A DNA stretch of 53,055 bases from NCBI GenBank assembly GCA_029218445.1, contig JAQXRI010000129.1:1-53055 (forward strand). Direction: 5' to 3'. A program made the position numbers and the translations under genes. The notes beneath the pieces are model-generated. The model saw nothing but the letters and a program-made list of their open reading frames with translations, did not search any database and was not told where the DNA came from. Below are positions 27,238 to 36,659 of the stretch, piece after piece; position 1 is the stretch's first letter, and every line of letters starts with the position of its first letter. This stretch comes from Prevotellaceae bacterium. GTDB lineage: Bacteria > Bacteroidota > Bacteroidia > Bacteroidales > Bacteroidaceae.

Positions 27238-28571
27238 TGATGAAAAGAATAGTCATACTGGGTGCTGCTGAAAGCGGAGCTGGAGCGGCAGTGCTTGCAA
27301 AGAAAGAAGGCTTCGACGTGTTTGTTTCGGACATGGCGGCCATAAAGGATAAATATAAGAAACTGCTTGACGACCACGATATAGAGTGGGAGGAAGGACA
27401 ACACACGGAGGAAAAAATACTCAACGCCGACGAGGTGATAAAGAGTCCGGGCATTCCGTTCACGGCTCCAATGGTGCAGAAAATCATGGAGAAGGGAATA
27501 CACGTGATAAGCGAAATAGAGTTTGCCGGACGATACACCAACTCGAAGATGATATGCATTACAGGCAGTAACGGCAAGACCACCACGACATCGCTCATCT
27601 ACCACATATTCAAGGAGGCGGGTTACGATGCCGGATTGGCGGGCAACATTGGCAACTCGCTGGCACTGCAGGTGGCCGAGGAGCCTCACGAGTATTACAT
27701 CATCGAGTTGAGCTCGTTCCAGCTTGACAACATGTACGACTTCCGTGCCAACATTGCCATTCTGCTTAACATCACGCCCGACCATCTCGACCGCTACGAC
27801 AACTGCATGCAGAACTATGTTGACGCGAAGATGCGAATCATACAGAACCAGACCGACAAGGACGCCTTCATTTATTGGAACGACGACCCTATAATAAAGC
27901 GCGAGCTGGAGAAGTATGACATAAAGGCTGTGCAGTATCCGTTCTCCGAGCTGAAGGAGAAAGGCTCGATAGGATATATTGAGGAAGGCGAATACACCAT
28001 AGAAAGCCCTGTGCCATTCAATATGGAGCAGGAGGAAATGAGCCTTACAGGCAAGCACAACATCTACAACAGCCTGGCTGCCGGAATAGCTTCCGACATA
28101 TCGGGCATAAAGAAAGAGGTGATAAGAAAAAGCCTGAGCGACTTCCCGGGAGTGGAGCACCGACTTGAGAAAGTGGCCACGATAAAGGGCGTGAACTATG
28201 TCAACGACTCAAAGGCCACCAACGTCGATGCTTGCTGGTATGCTCTTGAGAGCATGAAGACGAAGGTGGTGCTTATTCTCGGCGGAAAGGACAAGGGCAA
28301 CGACTACAGTGCGATAAGCGACCTGGTAAGGCAGAAGTGCTCGGCATTGGTGTATCTTGGAGCCGACAACACCAAGCTGCACAACTTCTTCGACGGATTT
28401 GGCATTCCCGTGCGCGACACCCACTCGATGAAGGAGTGTGTCGAGGCCTGCTACGAACTGGCCAAGACTGGCGAGACGGTGCTGCTGAGTCCGTGCTGCG
28501 CAAGTTTCGATTTGTTCAAGAACATGGAGGACAGAGGCGAGCAGTTCAAGACATTGGTAAGAAGCCTGTAA
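27237..28571 (+). CDS. murD: UDP-MurNAc-L-alanine:D-glutamate ligase
   Basis: Second amino-acid ligase of the peptidoglycan precursor pathway. The 444-residue product has the ATP-binding motif GSNGKTTTT (110-118), the central INITPDHLDRY-type motif (LLNITPDHLDRYD) and the C-terminal GGKDKGNDY region. Start ATG overlaps the mraY stop (TAATG); an in-frame ATG follows immediately. It is followed after 26 nt by ftsW. Confidence 0.95.
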   Translation: MMKRIVILGAAESGAGAAVLAKKEGFDVFVSDMAAIKDKYKKLLDDHDIEWEEGQHTEEKILNADEVIKSPGIPFTAPMVQKIMEKGIHVISEIEFAGRYTNSKMICITGSNGKTTTTSLIYHIFKEAGYDAGLAGNIGNSLALQVAEEPHEYYIIELSSFQLDNMYDFRANIAILLNITPDHLDRYDNCMQNYVDAKMRIIQNQTDKDAFIYWNDDPIIKRELEKYDIKAVQYPFSELKEKGSIGYIEEGEYTIESPVPFNMEQEEMSLTGKHNIYNSLAAGIASDISGIKKEVIRKSLSDFPGVEHRLEKVATIKGVNYVNDSKATNVDACWYALESMKTKVVLILGGKDKGNDYSAISDLVRQKCSALVYLGADNTKLHNFFDGFGIPVRDTHSMKECVEACYELAKTGETVLLSPCCASFDLFKNMEDRGEQFKTLVRSL

Positions 28572-28597
28572 GGCAACAGGAAAGGAGTGATAAGGAC

Positions 28598-29881
28598 ATG
28601 AACCATAAGATTGGCAATTTGTTCAAGGGCGACAAGGTCGTGTGGATGGTGTTTTTCATGCTCTGCATGATAAGCATTGTAGAGGTGTTCAGTGCGTCGA
28701 GCAATCTGACCTACAAGAGCAACAACTACATAATGCCGATAGTAAAACACTTATCGACCATCATAGCCGGAGTCATGATAGCCATAGTGGCGGTGAACAT
28801 TCCGTGCCGCTATTTCAAGCTCATGACTCCAGGGCTGATAGCCTTCTCGTTTTTCACGCTGTTGTGGGTGTTGTTTGCCGGTGAGACCATCAACGGCGCC
28901 AACCGTGTGATTGAGATATGCGGACAGACTTTCCAGCCTTCAGAGATAGCCAAGGGCACCATGGTGCTTGCGGCGGCGCAGATATTGAGTGCCATGCAGA
29001 CCGAACGCGGCGTGGCCGACAAGAAGGCCATCAAGTTTATACTGGTGCTGCTCATACCCTTCGCCCTCTTGATAGTCAAGGAAAACCTTTCTACGGCGGC
29101 GTTGCTGTGCTTCGTGGTGTTCCTGATGATGATTATCGGCAGGGTGCCAATGGTGCAGTTGGGCAAGCTGCTTGGAGTGGTTGTGGTATTTCTGCTTATT
29201 GCAGTGTCGGCCTTGATGCTTTTCGGTAGCGATGAAACTGAGTCGAAAGCCAACCTGACCAAGGTGGAAGAGGTGAAGAAGGAAAAGGTAGAGAACAAAA
29301 AGACGCTGTTGAGCAAGCTGCAGCGAATGGGCACGTGGAAAGGACGAATAAAGAAATTCTTCGACGACACGCCTGTAGCGCCAAAGGACTACGACCTCGA
29401 CAAGGACGCGCAGGTGGCCCACGCCAATATCGCCATCGTGTCGAGCAACGTTATAGGCAAGGGACCGGGCAACTCTGTTGAGCGCGACTTCCTCTCCCAG
29501 GCGTTCTCCGATTTCATCTATGCCATCATAATCGAGGAGATGGGCATTGAGGGAGCCGCCCTTGTGGTGTTTCTCTACATCGTGCTGCTGTTCAGGGCGG
29601 CGCGGATAGCCAATCGCTGCGAAAACAATTTCCCCGCCTTCCTCGTCATGGGTCTCGCCCTCCTGCTTGTGGTGCAGGCGGTGTTTAACATGCTTGTTGC
29701 CGTGGGGCTTGTGCCGGTCACCGGCCAGCCTCTGCCGCTGATAAGCAAGGGAGGAACTTCTACCATCATCAACTGTGCCTACATAGGCATAATTCTTAGC
29801 GTCAGCCGCTCGGCAAAACGCAGGGTGAACAACAGCACTTCCGACTCAAAAGAAGAAGAGAAAGCGGTGGAAGTGGCTTGA
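28598..29881 (+). CDS. ftsW: septal peptidoglycan polymerase FtsW (SEDS family)
   Basis: SEDS glycosyltransferase that works with FtsI at the septum. I start it at ATG 28598 (MNHKIGNLFKGD, 427 residues); the frame is open upstream inside murD but those codons belong to the other gene. About ten transmembrane helices are visible, with the conserved C-terminal GLVPVTGQPLPLISKGGTS motif. A charged loop of about 80 residues (roughly 210-290, Lys/Glu-rich) interrupts the membrane part before the GPGNSVERDFLSQAFSDFIYA region. Last gene before the internal promoter at 29962. Confidence 0.94.
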   Translation: MNHKIGNLFKGDKVVWMVFFMLCMISIVEVFSASSNLTYKSNNYIMPIVKHLSTIIAGVMIAIVAVNIPCRYFKLMTPGLIAFSFFTLLWVLFAGETINGANRVIEICGQTFQPSEIAKGTMVLAAAQILSAMQTERGVADKKAIKFILVLLIPFALLIVKENLSTAALLCFVVFLMMIIGRVPMVQLGKLLGVVVVFLLIAVSALMLFGSDETESKANLTKVEEVKKEKVENKKTLLSKLQRMGTWKGRIKKFFDDTPVAPKDYDLDKDAQVAHANIAIVSSNVIGKGPGNSVERDFLSQAFSDFIYAIIIEEMGIEGAALVVFLYIVLLFRAARIANRCENNFPAFLVMGLALLLVVQAVFNMLVAVGLVPVTGQPLPLISKGGTSTIINCAYIGIILSVSRSAKRRVNNSTSDSKEEEKAVEVA

Positions 29882-29961
29882 AGCACTATGTTAATGTCAA
29901 TCAATTGGGTGAAAAAACAAAAAATATATCTGATTAATGGCATTATACGATAGAAAATTTG

Positions 29962-29970
29962 TAATTTTGC
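29962..29970 (+). promoter_or_regulatory. internal -7 element upstream of murG
   Basis: TAATTTTGC matches TAnnTTTGC and lies 19 bp before the murG ATG, in a 108-bp A/T-rich gap that is the longest break inside the dcw cluster. No TTTG at -33. It suggests that murG to ftsZ can be transcribed separately from the MraZ-controlled promoter. Confidence 0.65.
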
Positions 29971-29989
29971 ACACTATATATAATGTAAT

Positions 29990-31102
29990 ATGAGTGACAG
30001 TGTAAGAATAATAATAAGTGGTGGCGGTACAGGAGGACACATATTCCCTGCTGTTTCCATAGCCAATGCCATAAAGGCGATGAGGCCCGATGCCGCGATA
30101 TTGTTCGTTGGCGCACAAGGACGAATGGAAATGCAGCGCGTTCCTGCTGCCGGATATGAAATCAAGGGATTGCCTGTGCGCGGACTCATACGCCCGTTGT
30201 GGTCGCCAAAAAATGTGGGCGTAGCCATTGACTATCTCAAGAGCCTGGCAATGGTGCGCAGAATAGTCAAGGACTTTAATCCTGACGTGGCCGTTGGAGT
30301 AGGAGGCTACGCCAGTGGAGCAACGCTCGACGCAGCCGCAAAAATGGGAATACCTTGTCTTATACAGGAGCAGAATTCATACGCAGGCATGACCAACAAG
30401 CACTTGGCAAAGAAGGCTGCAAAGATATGCGTAGCTTACGATGGCATGGAGCGCTTCTTCCCGAAAGAAAAGATAATAAAGACCGGCAATCCGGTAAGGC
30501 AGAGTCTGCTCGAAACAAAACTGACGCGCGAGGAGGCAATAAAGACTTTCGGACTGAATCCTGACAAGAAGACAATACTGTTTGTAGGAGGAAGCCTCGG
30601 AGCACGCACTGTCAACGAGAGCATACTGCGCCGACTGGAAACCATACGCAACTCGGAGGTGCAGATAATCTGGCAGACGGGAAAATACTATAGCGCAAAG
30701 ATAAAGGAACGCCTCTCGGCGGTGGAACCGATAGACAACATGGTAGTGACCGATTTCATCAGCGACATGGGCGCTGCCTACAAGGCGGCCGACCTCGTCA
30801 TCAGCCGCGCTGGAGCAAGCAGCATATCAGAGTTCTGCCTTATAGGGAAGCCTGTAATACTCGTGCCGTCGCCCAATGTGGCCGAAGACCATCAGACAAA
30901 GAATGCCATGGCATTGGTCAACCGTCAGGCGGCAATGATAATGAAGGACAACGTTGCCCCTAACGAGCTTCTCGACCTTGCACTTGAGACGGTGATGAGC
31001 CAAGGCAAGCTCGAAAGCCTTTCGATGAACATCAAGAAGCTGGCTCTTCCAGATTCGTCCGACATCATAGCCAAGGAAGTGCTTAAACTTGCAAGAAACT
31101 GA
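29990..31102 (+). CDS. murG: UDP-GlcNAc:lipid I N-acetylglucosaminyltransferase MurG
   Basis: Converts lipid I to lipid II on the inner face of the membrane. The 370-residue GT-B protein shows the N-terminal Gly-rich loop SGGGTGGHIFPAVS (about 9-22), the second loop GGSLGARTVNES and the donor-site motif SRAGASSISEFC. The DHQTKNAMAL segment is also conserved. It is preceded by its own -7 element and followed by murC after 19 nt. Confidence 0.96.
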   Translation: MSDSVRIIISGGGTGGHIFPAVSIANAIKAMRPDAAILFVGAQGRMEMQRVPAAGYEIKGLPVRGLIRPLWSPKNVGVAIDYLKSLAMVRRIVKDFNPDVAVGVGGYASGATLDAAAKMGIPCLIQEQNSYAGMTNKHLAKKAAKICVAYDGMERFFPKEKIIKTGNPVRQSLLETKLTREEAIKTFGLNPDKKTILFVGGSLGARTVNESILRRLETIRNSEVQIIWQTGKYYSAKIKERLSAVEPIDNMVVTDFISDMGAAYKAADLVISRAGASSISEFCLIGKPVILVPSPNVAEDHQTKNAMALVNRQAAMIMKDNVAPNELLDLALETVMSQGKLESLSMNIKKLALPDSSDIIAKEVLKLARN

Positions 31103-31121
31103 AATAATAGAAACAAAAGAG

Positions 31122-32492
31122 ATGGAACTTAAAGATATAAAGGCAGTCTATTTCGTTGGAGCCGGTGGCATCGGCATGAGTGCCATAGCCCGATATTTTC
31201 TCGGCAAAGGCGTAGTGGTGGCAGGATACGACAAAACGGCTACCCCGCTGACACGCCAGCTCGAGAAGGAGGGCATGATGATACACTATGAAGAAAACAT
31301 CGACGAGATACCACAGGCGTGCAGAAAACCGTCGGAATGCCTCGTCGTATATACACCGGCCATTCCAGCAGAACATAAGGAGTTGGCGTATTTCCGCGAA
31401 AACAATTTCGAGATAGAAAAAAGGGCGCAGGTGCTCGGCACCCTTACACGTACCCACAAGGGACTTTGTGTGGCGGGTACGCATGGAAAGACCACCACTT
31501 CTACCATGTGTGCGCACATCATGCACCAAAGCAGTGTTGACTGCAACGCATTCCTTGGAGGCATATCGAAAAACTTTGGCACCAACTACATTCTCAGCGA
31601 CAGCGACTATGTGGTGATAGAAGCCGACGAGTTCGACCGCTCTTTCCATTGGCTGCGTCCCTGGATTAGTGTCATCACTTCCACCGACCCTGACCATCTC
31701 GACATCTACGGCACCAAAGAGGCTTACTTGGAAAGCTTCAAACACTATACCACTCTCATACAGCCCAGAGGTGCCCTCATCATCCACAAGGGACTTGAGA
31801 TGAAGGACAATGTTCAGCCGGGAGTGACACGATATGAGTACAGCCTCGACGAAGGAGACTTCCATGCCGAGAACATAAAGATAGAGAACGGCGAGATTAC
31901 GTTCGACTTCGTTTCGCCAATAGAAAATGTTAAGGACGTAGTGCTTGGACAGCCTGTGCCCATCAACATCGAAAATGGTGTGGCTGCCATGGCCATGGCC
32001 CAACTGGCGGGATGCAGTGCCGACGAACTGAAATGCGGCATGAGGACGTATGGAGGAGTTGACCGTCGCTTCGACTTCAAGATAAAGACCTCCGACCTCG
32101 TGTTCCTGAGCGACTATGCTCACCATCCGAAGGAGATTTACCAAAGTGCAAAGAGCATACGCGAATTGTATCGTGACAAGAAGATAACGGCCATTTTCCA
32201 GCCCCATCTTTACACGCGTACACGCGACTTCTACAAGGATTTTGCCGATAGCCTGAGCCTTCTTGACGAAGTGGTGCTTTGCGACATTTATCCTGCACGC
32301 GAGAAACCCATCGAGGGCGTTACCTCAAAACTCATCTACGACAATCTAAAGGAAGGCGTGGAGAAGGTGATGATAAGCAAAGAGCAGGTGCTGGACTATG
32401 TAAGCAGCCACAAGTTTGAAGTCCTGGTCGTGCTCGGAGCCGGCGACCTTGACAACTACGTGCCGCAGATAGAAACAATATTGAAAAGATAA
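31122..32492 (+). CDS. murC: UDP-MurNAc:L-alanine ligase
   Basis: First amino-acid ligase of the peptidoglycan precursor pathway. I use ATG 31122 (MELKDIKAVYFVGAGG, 456 residues) because the family's GAGGIGMSAIA nucleotide loop starts shortly after; a TTG at 31089 would overlap murG. Further motifs: VAGTHGKTTTS (ATP), EADEFDRSF and the DYAHHPKEI signature. ftsQ follows after 6 nt. Confidence 0.95.
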   Translation: MELKDIKAVYFVGAGGIGMSAIARYFLGKGVVVAGYDKTATPLTRQLEKEGMMIHYEENIDEIPQACRKPSECLVVYTPAIPAEHKELAYFRENNFEIEKRAQVLGTLTRTHKGLCVAGTHGKTTTSTMCAHIMHQSSVDCNAFLGGISKNFGTNYILSDSDYVVIEADEFDRSFHWLRPWISVITSTDPDHLDIYGTKEAYLESFKHYTTLIQPRGALIIHKGLEMKDNVQPGVTRYEYSLDEGDFHAENIKIENGEITFDFVSPIENVKDVVLGQPVPINIENGVAAMAMAQLAGCSADELKCGMRTYGGVDRRFDFKIKTSDLVFLSDYAHHPKEIYQSAKSIRELYRDKKITAIFQPHLYTRTRDFYKDFADSLSLLDEVVLCDIYPAREKPIEGVTSKLIYDNLKEGVEKVMISKEQVLDYVSSHKFEVLVVLGAGDLDNYVPQIETILKR

Positions 32493-32498
32493 TACAAC

Positions 32499-33260
32499 AT
32501 GAACTGGAAGAAGACCGCCATTATTTTCGTTGACGTCGTGCTGGCAACCTATCTGTTGCTTGCCATAACAGCCTTCAACAAGCCCGAAGGCCAAAACAGC
32601 GTGTGCAATATGGTGAAGATTGACATCAAGGATGGTGTGGTGGACGGATTCTTAAACGTTGATGAGATAAAGGCCATACTCGTCAAGCACAAGATTTACC
32701 CGTTGGCCAAGCCAATGGCCTCAATCGACATCAGGAAGATTGAGGAAACCTTGACCAGCAGTCCTTTCGTAAACGAAGCCCAGTGCTATAAGACTCAAAG
32801 CGGACACGTGTGCATACAGCTCACGCAGCGAATGCCAGTGGTAAGGATAAAGGCGTTGAACGGCGAAGACTACTACATCGACAATAACGGTGGAGTGATG
32901 CCAAATGTGAAATATTGTTCCGACATAATGATTGCCACAGGACACATCAACAGACGATATGCTCAAAAGGTGCTGACAAAGGTGGGCAATACGATTCTGG
33001 CCGACAAGTTTTGGCAGAATCAGGTGGTGCAGCTCAATGTGTTGTCAGACGGAACGCTCGAGATAGTGCCGCGAGTTGGCGACCATATAGTGTTCTTGGG
33101 AGCACCGGTCGATATAGAAGGAAAGCTGAAGCGGCTGGAGAAGTTCTATAAATACGGACTAAGCCAAGCCGGCTGGAACAAGTATTCGTACATAAACGTC
33201 GCATTCGAGAATCAGATAATTTGCAAGAAGAAAAAACATAATAATAGTACAACAATATAA
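32499..33260 (+). CDS. ftsQ: cell division protein FtsQ
   Basis: Bitopic divisome protein. The 253-residue product has a short cytoplasmic N-terminus, one transmembrane helix (about 6-24, IIFVDVVLATYLLLAITAF) and a periplasmic region with a POTRA-like start (SVCNMVKIDIKD to VNEAQCYKTQ) and the FtsQ beta domain. Identification rests on topology and on its place between murC and ftsA; sequence identity to proteobacterial FtsQ is low, as usual in this phylum. ftsA begins 2 nt after its stop. Confidence 0.88.
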   Translation: MNWKKTAIIFVDVVLATYLLLAITAFNKPEGQNSVCNMVKIDIKDGVVDGFLNVDEIKAILVKHKIYPLAKPMASIDIRKIEETLTSSPFVNEAQCYKTQSGHVCIQLTQRMPVVRIKALNGEDYYIDNNGGVMPNVKYCSDIMIATGHINRRYAQKVLTKVGNTILADKFWQNQVVQLNVLSDGTLEIVPRVGDHIVFLGAPVDIEGKLKRLEKFYKYGLSQAGWNKYSYINVAFENQIICKKKKHNNSTTI

Positions 33261-33262
33261 AG

Positions 33263-34732
33263 ATGGCAACAAAGGAATTTATCGTAGCAATCGAACTTGG
33301 CTCATCAAAGGTGACAGGTATCGCAGGACAGAAGAACCTCGACGGGAGCATCAATGTGCTGGCCGTGGTCAAGGAGGAGTCGTCATCATTCATACGCAGG
33401 GGCGTTGCCTACAACATAGACAAGACCGCTCTCTGCATAGCTAATATAGTAAAGAAATTGACCAACCAGCTCAAGACTGAGATAACGAAAGTTTATGTGG
33501 GCGTGGGTGGCCAGTCGATAAGAAGCGTCAGAAACGTAATATCTAAAGACCTGCCGGCCGATACGAAAGTGACCGAGCAGATGGTAATTGACCTGATGGA
33601 CGCCAATGACGCCATAAAATATTCCGACCAGGAGAAACTGAGCCATGTAATACAGGAATACAAGGTCGATTCACAATATCAAATCGACCCTGTTGGCATA
33701 CAGTGTTCTCATCTTGAAGGCAATTTCCTGAACATTCTGCAACGCTATACGTTCTACAAGAACCTCAACAAGTGTTTTGAGAACGCAGGTGTGAATGTTG
33801 CTGAAATGTTCATCGCGCCAATAGCACTTGCCGACAGTGTGCTGACCGAAACTGAGAAGCGTTCGGGTTGCGCACTTGTCGATATTGGCGCCGAAACCAC
33901 TACAGTGTGCGTTTATAACAAGAACATATTGCGCCATCTGGCAGTCATTCCGTTGGGCAGCCGTAACATAACAAAGGACATTGCTTCGCTGCAGATTGAA
34001 GAGGGCGACGCCGAGAAGATGAAGATAAAGTATGGCTGTGCCTATACCGACAATGCCGATATAGACAACAACCTCGTTTATCCAATCGACAAGGATCGTG
34101 TAGTGGATAGCCGTAAGTTCATAGAGATAGTAGAAGGACGACTTGAGGAAATAATTGAGAATGTGTGGAACCAAATCCCGTCGGACTACTATGAGAAACT
34201 GCTGCTCGGAGGCATTATCCTGACAGGTGGAGGCTCGAACATCAAGAATATAGAAAAGGCGTTCTGCAACTACACGCATCTTGACAAAATACGTGTGGCC
34301 AAGTTTGTCAATTATACAGTGAAATCAAACAATGCCGACATTAATGCCAAAAACGGCATGATGAACACACTGTTGGGCCTGCTGATAAAGGGTGACCAGA
34401 ATTGCGCCGGCGTAGAGATTGACCCGACAAACCTTTTCGACACCAACAACGCTTCGTCGCTCAATGGCCCGGTTGTACTCGGACAGCGTGCTGAAACCGG
34501 AAAGAAGTCGGGAACGGTGCCTACAGAAGCCGAAAAACGAAAGGCTGAAGAGGAGGCCCAACGTCGCCGCGAGGAAGAGGAACGCCGACGTGAAGAGGAA
34601 CAACGTGAACAAAAGCGTCTGGCTGAGGAAGAGAAGAAACGCAAAGATGAAGAGCGAAAGCGCAACAGCCCTATTAACAAAGGCATGAGATGGCTCAAGA
34701 AAGTGGTCAAGGAAATGACGACCGACGAGTAA
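33263..34732 (+). CDS. ftsA: cell division protein FtsA with charged C-terminal extension
   Basis: Actin-like protein that tethers FtsZ to the membrane. The 489-residue product has the actin-fold phosphate loops (IELGSSKVTGI near the N-terminus, CALVDIGAETTTV, LTGGGSNIKNI). After about residue 412 comes an extension not found in E. coli FtsA (420 residues): a stretch of roughly 50 residues made almost only of Glu, Lys, Arg and Gln (probable single helix or coiled coil), then a C-terminal amphipathic helix (KGMRWLKKVVKEM) suited to membrane binding. ftsZ starts 42 nt downstream. Confidence 0.94.
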   Translation: MATKEFIVAIELGSSKVTGIAGQKNLDGSINVLAVVKEESSSFIRRGVAYNIDKTALCIANIVKKLTNQLKTEITKVYVGVGGQSIRSVRNVISKDLPADTKVTEQMVIDLMDANDAIKYSDQEKLSHVIQEYKVDSQYQIDPVGIQCSHLEGNFLNILQRYTFYKNLNKCFENAGVNVAEMFIAPIALADSVLTETEKRSGCALVDIGAETTTVCVYNKNILRHLAVIPLGSRNITKDIASLQIEEGDAEKMKIKYGCAYTDNADIDNNLVYPIDKDRVVDSRKFIEIVEGRLEEIIENVWNQIPSDYYEKLLLGGIILTGGGSNIKNIEKAFCNYTHLDKIRVAKFVNYTVKSNNADINAKNGMMNTLLGLLIKGDQNCAGVEIDPTNLFDTNNASSLNGPVVLGQRAETGKKSGTVPTEAEKRKAEEEAQRRREEEERRREEEQREQKRLAEEEKKRKDEERKRNSPINKGMRWLKKVVKEMTTDE

Positions 34733-34774
34733 GACTGAAATGGAAATATTCAAAAAAACAAAAAGTGAAAAGAC

Positions 34775-36103
34775 ATGGCAGACAATAATATACCATTGGT
34801 TGACTTCGGGTCGCCAGATAAAGAACATAGCATCATTAAGGTAATTGGTGTAGGTGGCGGTGGTGGCAATGCCGTAAACCACATGTATCGTGAAGGCATT
34901 CACGATGTCACTTTCGTATTGTGCAACACCGACGCACAGGCACTCAACGACTCGCCTGTGCCTGTCCACATACAGCTCGGAAAGGAAGGACTTGGCGCAG
35001 GCAACAAGCCGGAGAAGGCCCGTATAGCTGCTGAGGAAAGCATTGACGACATAAAAAACATGCTTAACGACGGCACTCGCATGACTTTCATCACTGCTGG
35101 AATGGGAGGTGGCACCGGCACAGGTGCGGCACCTGTCATTGCACGCGTTTCAAAGGAAATGGACATACTCACCGTGGGCATCGTCACAATTCCTTTCCGA
35201 TTTGAGGGCGACAGAAAAATTGACCAGGCTTTGGATGGAGTTGAGCAGATGTCGAAGAACGTTGACGCTCTCTTGGTAATCAACAATGAACGCTTGCGTG
35301 AAATATATCCTGAGCTTACTGTGCTTGATGCCTTTGGCAAGGCCGACGACACCCTGAGCGTTGCGGCAAAGAGCATTGCGGAAATCATCACCGTACACGG
35401 ACTTATCAACCTCGACTTCAACGACGTGAAGACTGTGCTGAAGGACGGTGGCGTGGCCATCATGAGCACTGGTTATGGTGAAGGCGAAGGTCGCGTGAAG
35501 AAGGCTATCGACGATGCCCTCAATTCGCCTCTGCTGAATGAAAACGACGTGTTCAAGTCAAAGAAGATTCTGCTTAACATCTCGTTCTGCGGCAACAAGG
35601 ACAGTAAGGACGGACTGCTGATGGAGGAAATGAACGACGTCAACGACTTCATGGCCAAGTTTGGCGACTTCGAGATAAAATGGGGTATTGCCACCGACCC
35701 GGAATTGGGCAAGAAAGTTAAGGTTACAATCCTTGCCACAGGCTTTGGCATAGAAAATGTTGACGGTATGCATGGCCACATAAAGCGCCACACCCAGGAA
35801 GAGGCTAACCGCATAGCCGAAGAGCAGGAAAGGGCGGCAGAACGTCAGGACCGCCGCAACCGCTATTATGGCACTGAGGGCAACAACCTGAAGTACAAGC
35901 GTCGTCCGCACATCTATCTCTTCCATTCGGAAGACCTTGACAACGACAACGTCATAGCTAAGGTTGAAGACACGCCTACCTACAAGCGCACGAAGGAAAT
36001 ATTGGAAAACATCAATAGCCTGTCCAACGTGAAGACATATACGCCCGAGCCTGTAGTGGAGGAGTCCCAAGATAGCAGTCCTGGAACAATAAGATTTTTG
36101 TAA
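34775..36103 (+). CDS. ftsZ: cell division protein FtsZ
   Basis: Tubulin-like GTPase that forms the division ring. The 442-residue product has the tubulin signature GGGTGTG (111-117), the N-terminal IKVIGVGGGGGNAVN loop and the T7-type segment NLDFNDVKTVL. The C-terminal linker (about 330-442) contains an Arg/Glu-rich part, an unusual conserved-looking block (KRRPHIYLFHSEDLDNDN) and a terminal peptide ending GTIRFL, which may be the FtsA-binding tail. It is the last dcw gene, 36 nt before the YqeY-like gene. Confidence 0.97.
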   Translation: MADNNIPLVDFGSPDKEHSIIKVIGVGGGGGNAVNHMYREGIHDVTFVLCNTDAQALNDSPVPVHIQLGKEGLGAGNKPEKARIAAEESIDDIKNMLNDGTRMTFITAGMGGGTGTGAAPVIARVSKEMDILTVGIVTIPFRFEGDRKIDQALDGVEQMSKNVDALLVINNERLREIYPELTVLDAFGKADDTLSVAAKSIAEIITVHGLINLDFNDVKTVLKDGGVAIMSTGYGEGEGRVKKAIDDALNSPLLNENDVFKSKKILLNISFCGNKDSKDGLLMEEMNDVNDFMAKFGDFEIKWGIATDPELGKKVKVTILATGFGIENVDGMHGHIKRHTQEEANRIAEEQERAAERQDRRNRYYGTEGNNLKYKRRPHIYLFHSEDLDNDNVIAKVEDTPTYKRTKEILENINSLSNVKTYTPEPVVEESQDSSPGTIRFL

Positions 36104-36139
36104 ACATAGAAGATAACAATAATAAATACATATAAAGAA

Positions 36140-36589
36140 ATGGCATTATTTGATCAAGTTAGCAAAGACATTGTAGCCGCAATGAAAGCTAAGGACAAAG
36201 TTCGCCTTGAGGCATTGCGCAATATAAAGAAAGTGTTTATCGAGGCAAAAACGGCTCCAGGAGCCAATGACACACTCGAAGATGCAGCGGCTCTGAAGAT
36301 TCTTCAGAAGTTGGCCAAGCAGGGCAATGACTCAGCGGCACTCTACAAGAGCCAGAATCGCGAAGACTTGGCCGAGGCGGAGATGGCGCAGGTTGCCGTC
36401 ATCGAGAGCTATCTTCCAAAACCTCTAAGTGCAGAGGAAATAGAGGCAGTGGTGAAGGAGATAATCGAGCAGACAGGTGCAACAAGCATAAAGGATATGG
36501 GCAAGGTCATGGGTACCGCCAACAAGCAACTTGCAGGAAAGGCCGATGGCAAGACAATATCCGACATTGTAAAGAAACTCTTGGCTTGA
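36140..36589 (+). CDS. GatB/YqeY domain protein
   Basis: The 149-residue product matches the free-standing YqeY family, which resembles the tRNA-binding tail of the amidotransferase subunit GatB: N-terminal helices (DIVAAMKAKDKVRLEALRNIKK) and the C-terminal domain with EMAQVAVIESYLPKPLS and GKVMGTANKQLAGKADG. Its role is not established; tRNA binding is a family-based guess. It lies 36 nt after ftsZ and is probably on the same transcript, ending at the inverted repeat 36607-36659. Confidence 0.9.
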   Translation: MALFDQVSKDIVAAMKAKDKVRLEALRNIKKVFIEAKTAPGANDTLEDAAALKILQKLAKQGNDSAALYKSQNREDLAEAEMAQVAVIESYLPKPLSAEEIEAVVKEIIEQTGATSIKDMGKVMGTANKQLAGKADGKTISDIVKKLLA

Positions 36590-36606
36590 TTTGTCGCACG
36601 CATTAG

Positions 36607-36659
36607 ATTCGTCAATCCGCTTGTCGCTTGAAGTAACACAGACGGACGGATTGACGAAT
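36607..36659. terminator. inverted repeat between convergent YqeY-like gene and recO
   Basis: Perfect 13-bp arms ATTCGTCAATCCG (36607-36619) and CGGATTGACGAAT (36647-36659) with a 27-nt loop. The right arm touches the recO stop codon. There is no T-run on either side, so a terminator role is plausible but unproven. Confidence 0.5.

Noticed and set aside
28337..28597. Upstream extension of ftsW into murD
   Set aside because: The frame is open by chance within murD; the transmembrane protein and family similarity begin at ATG 28598.
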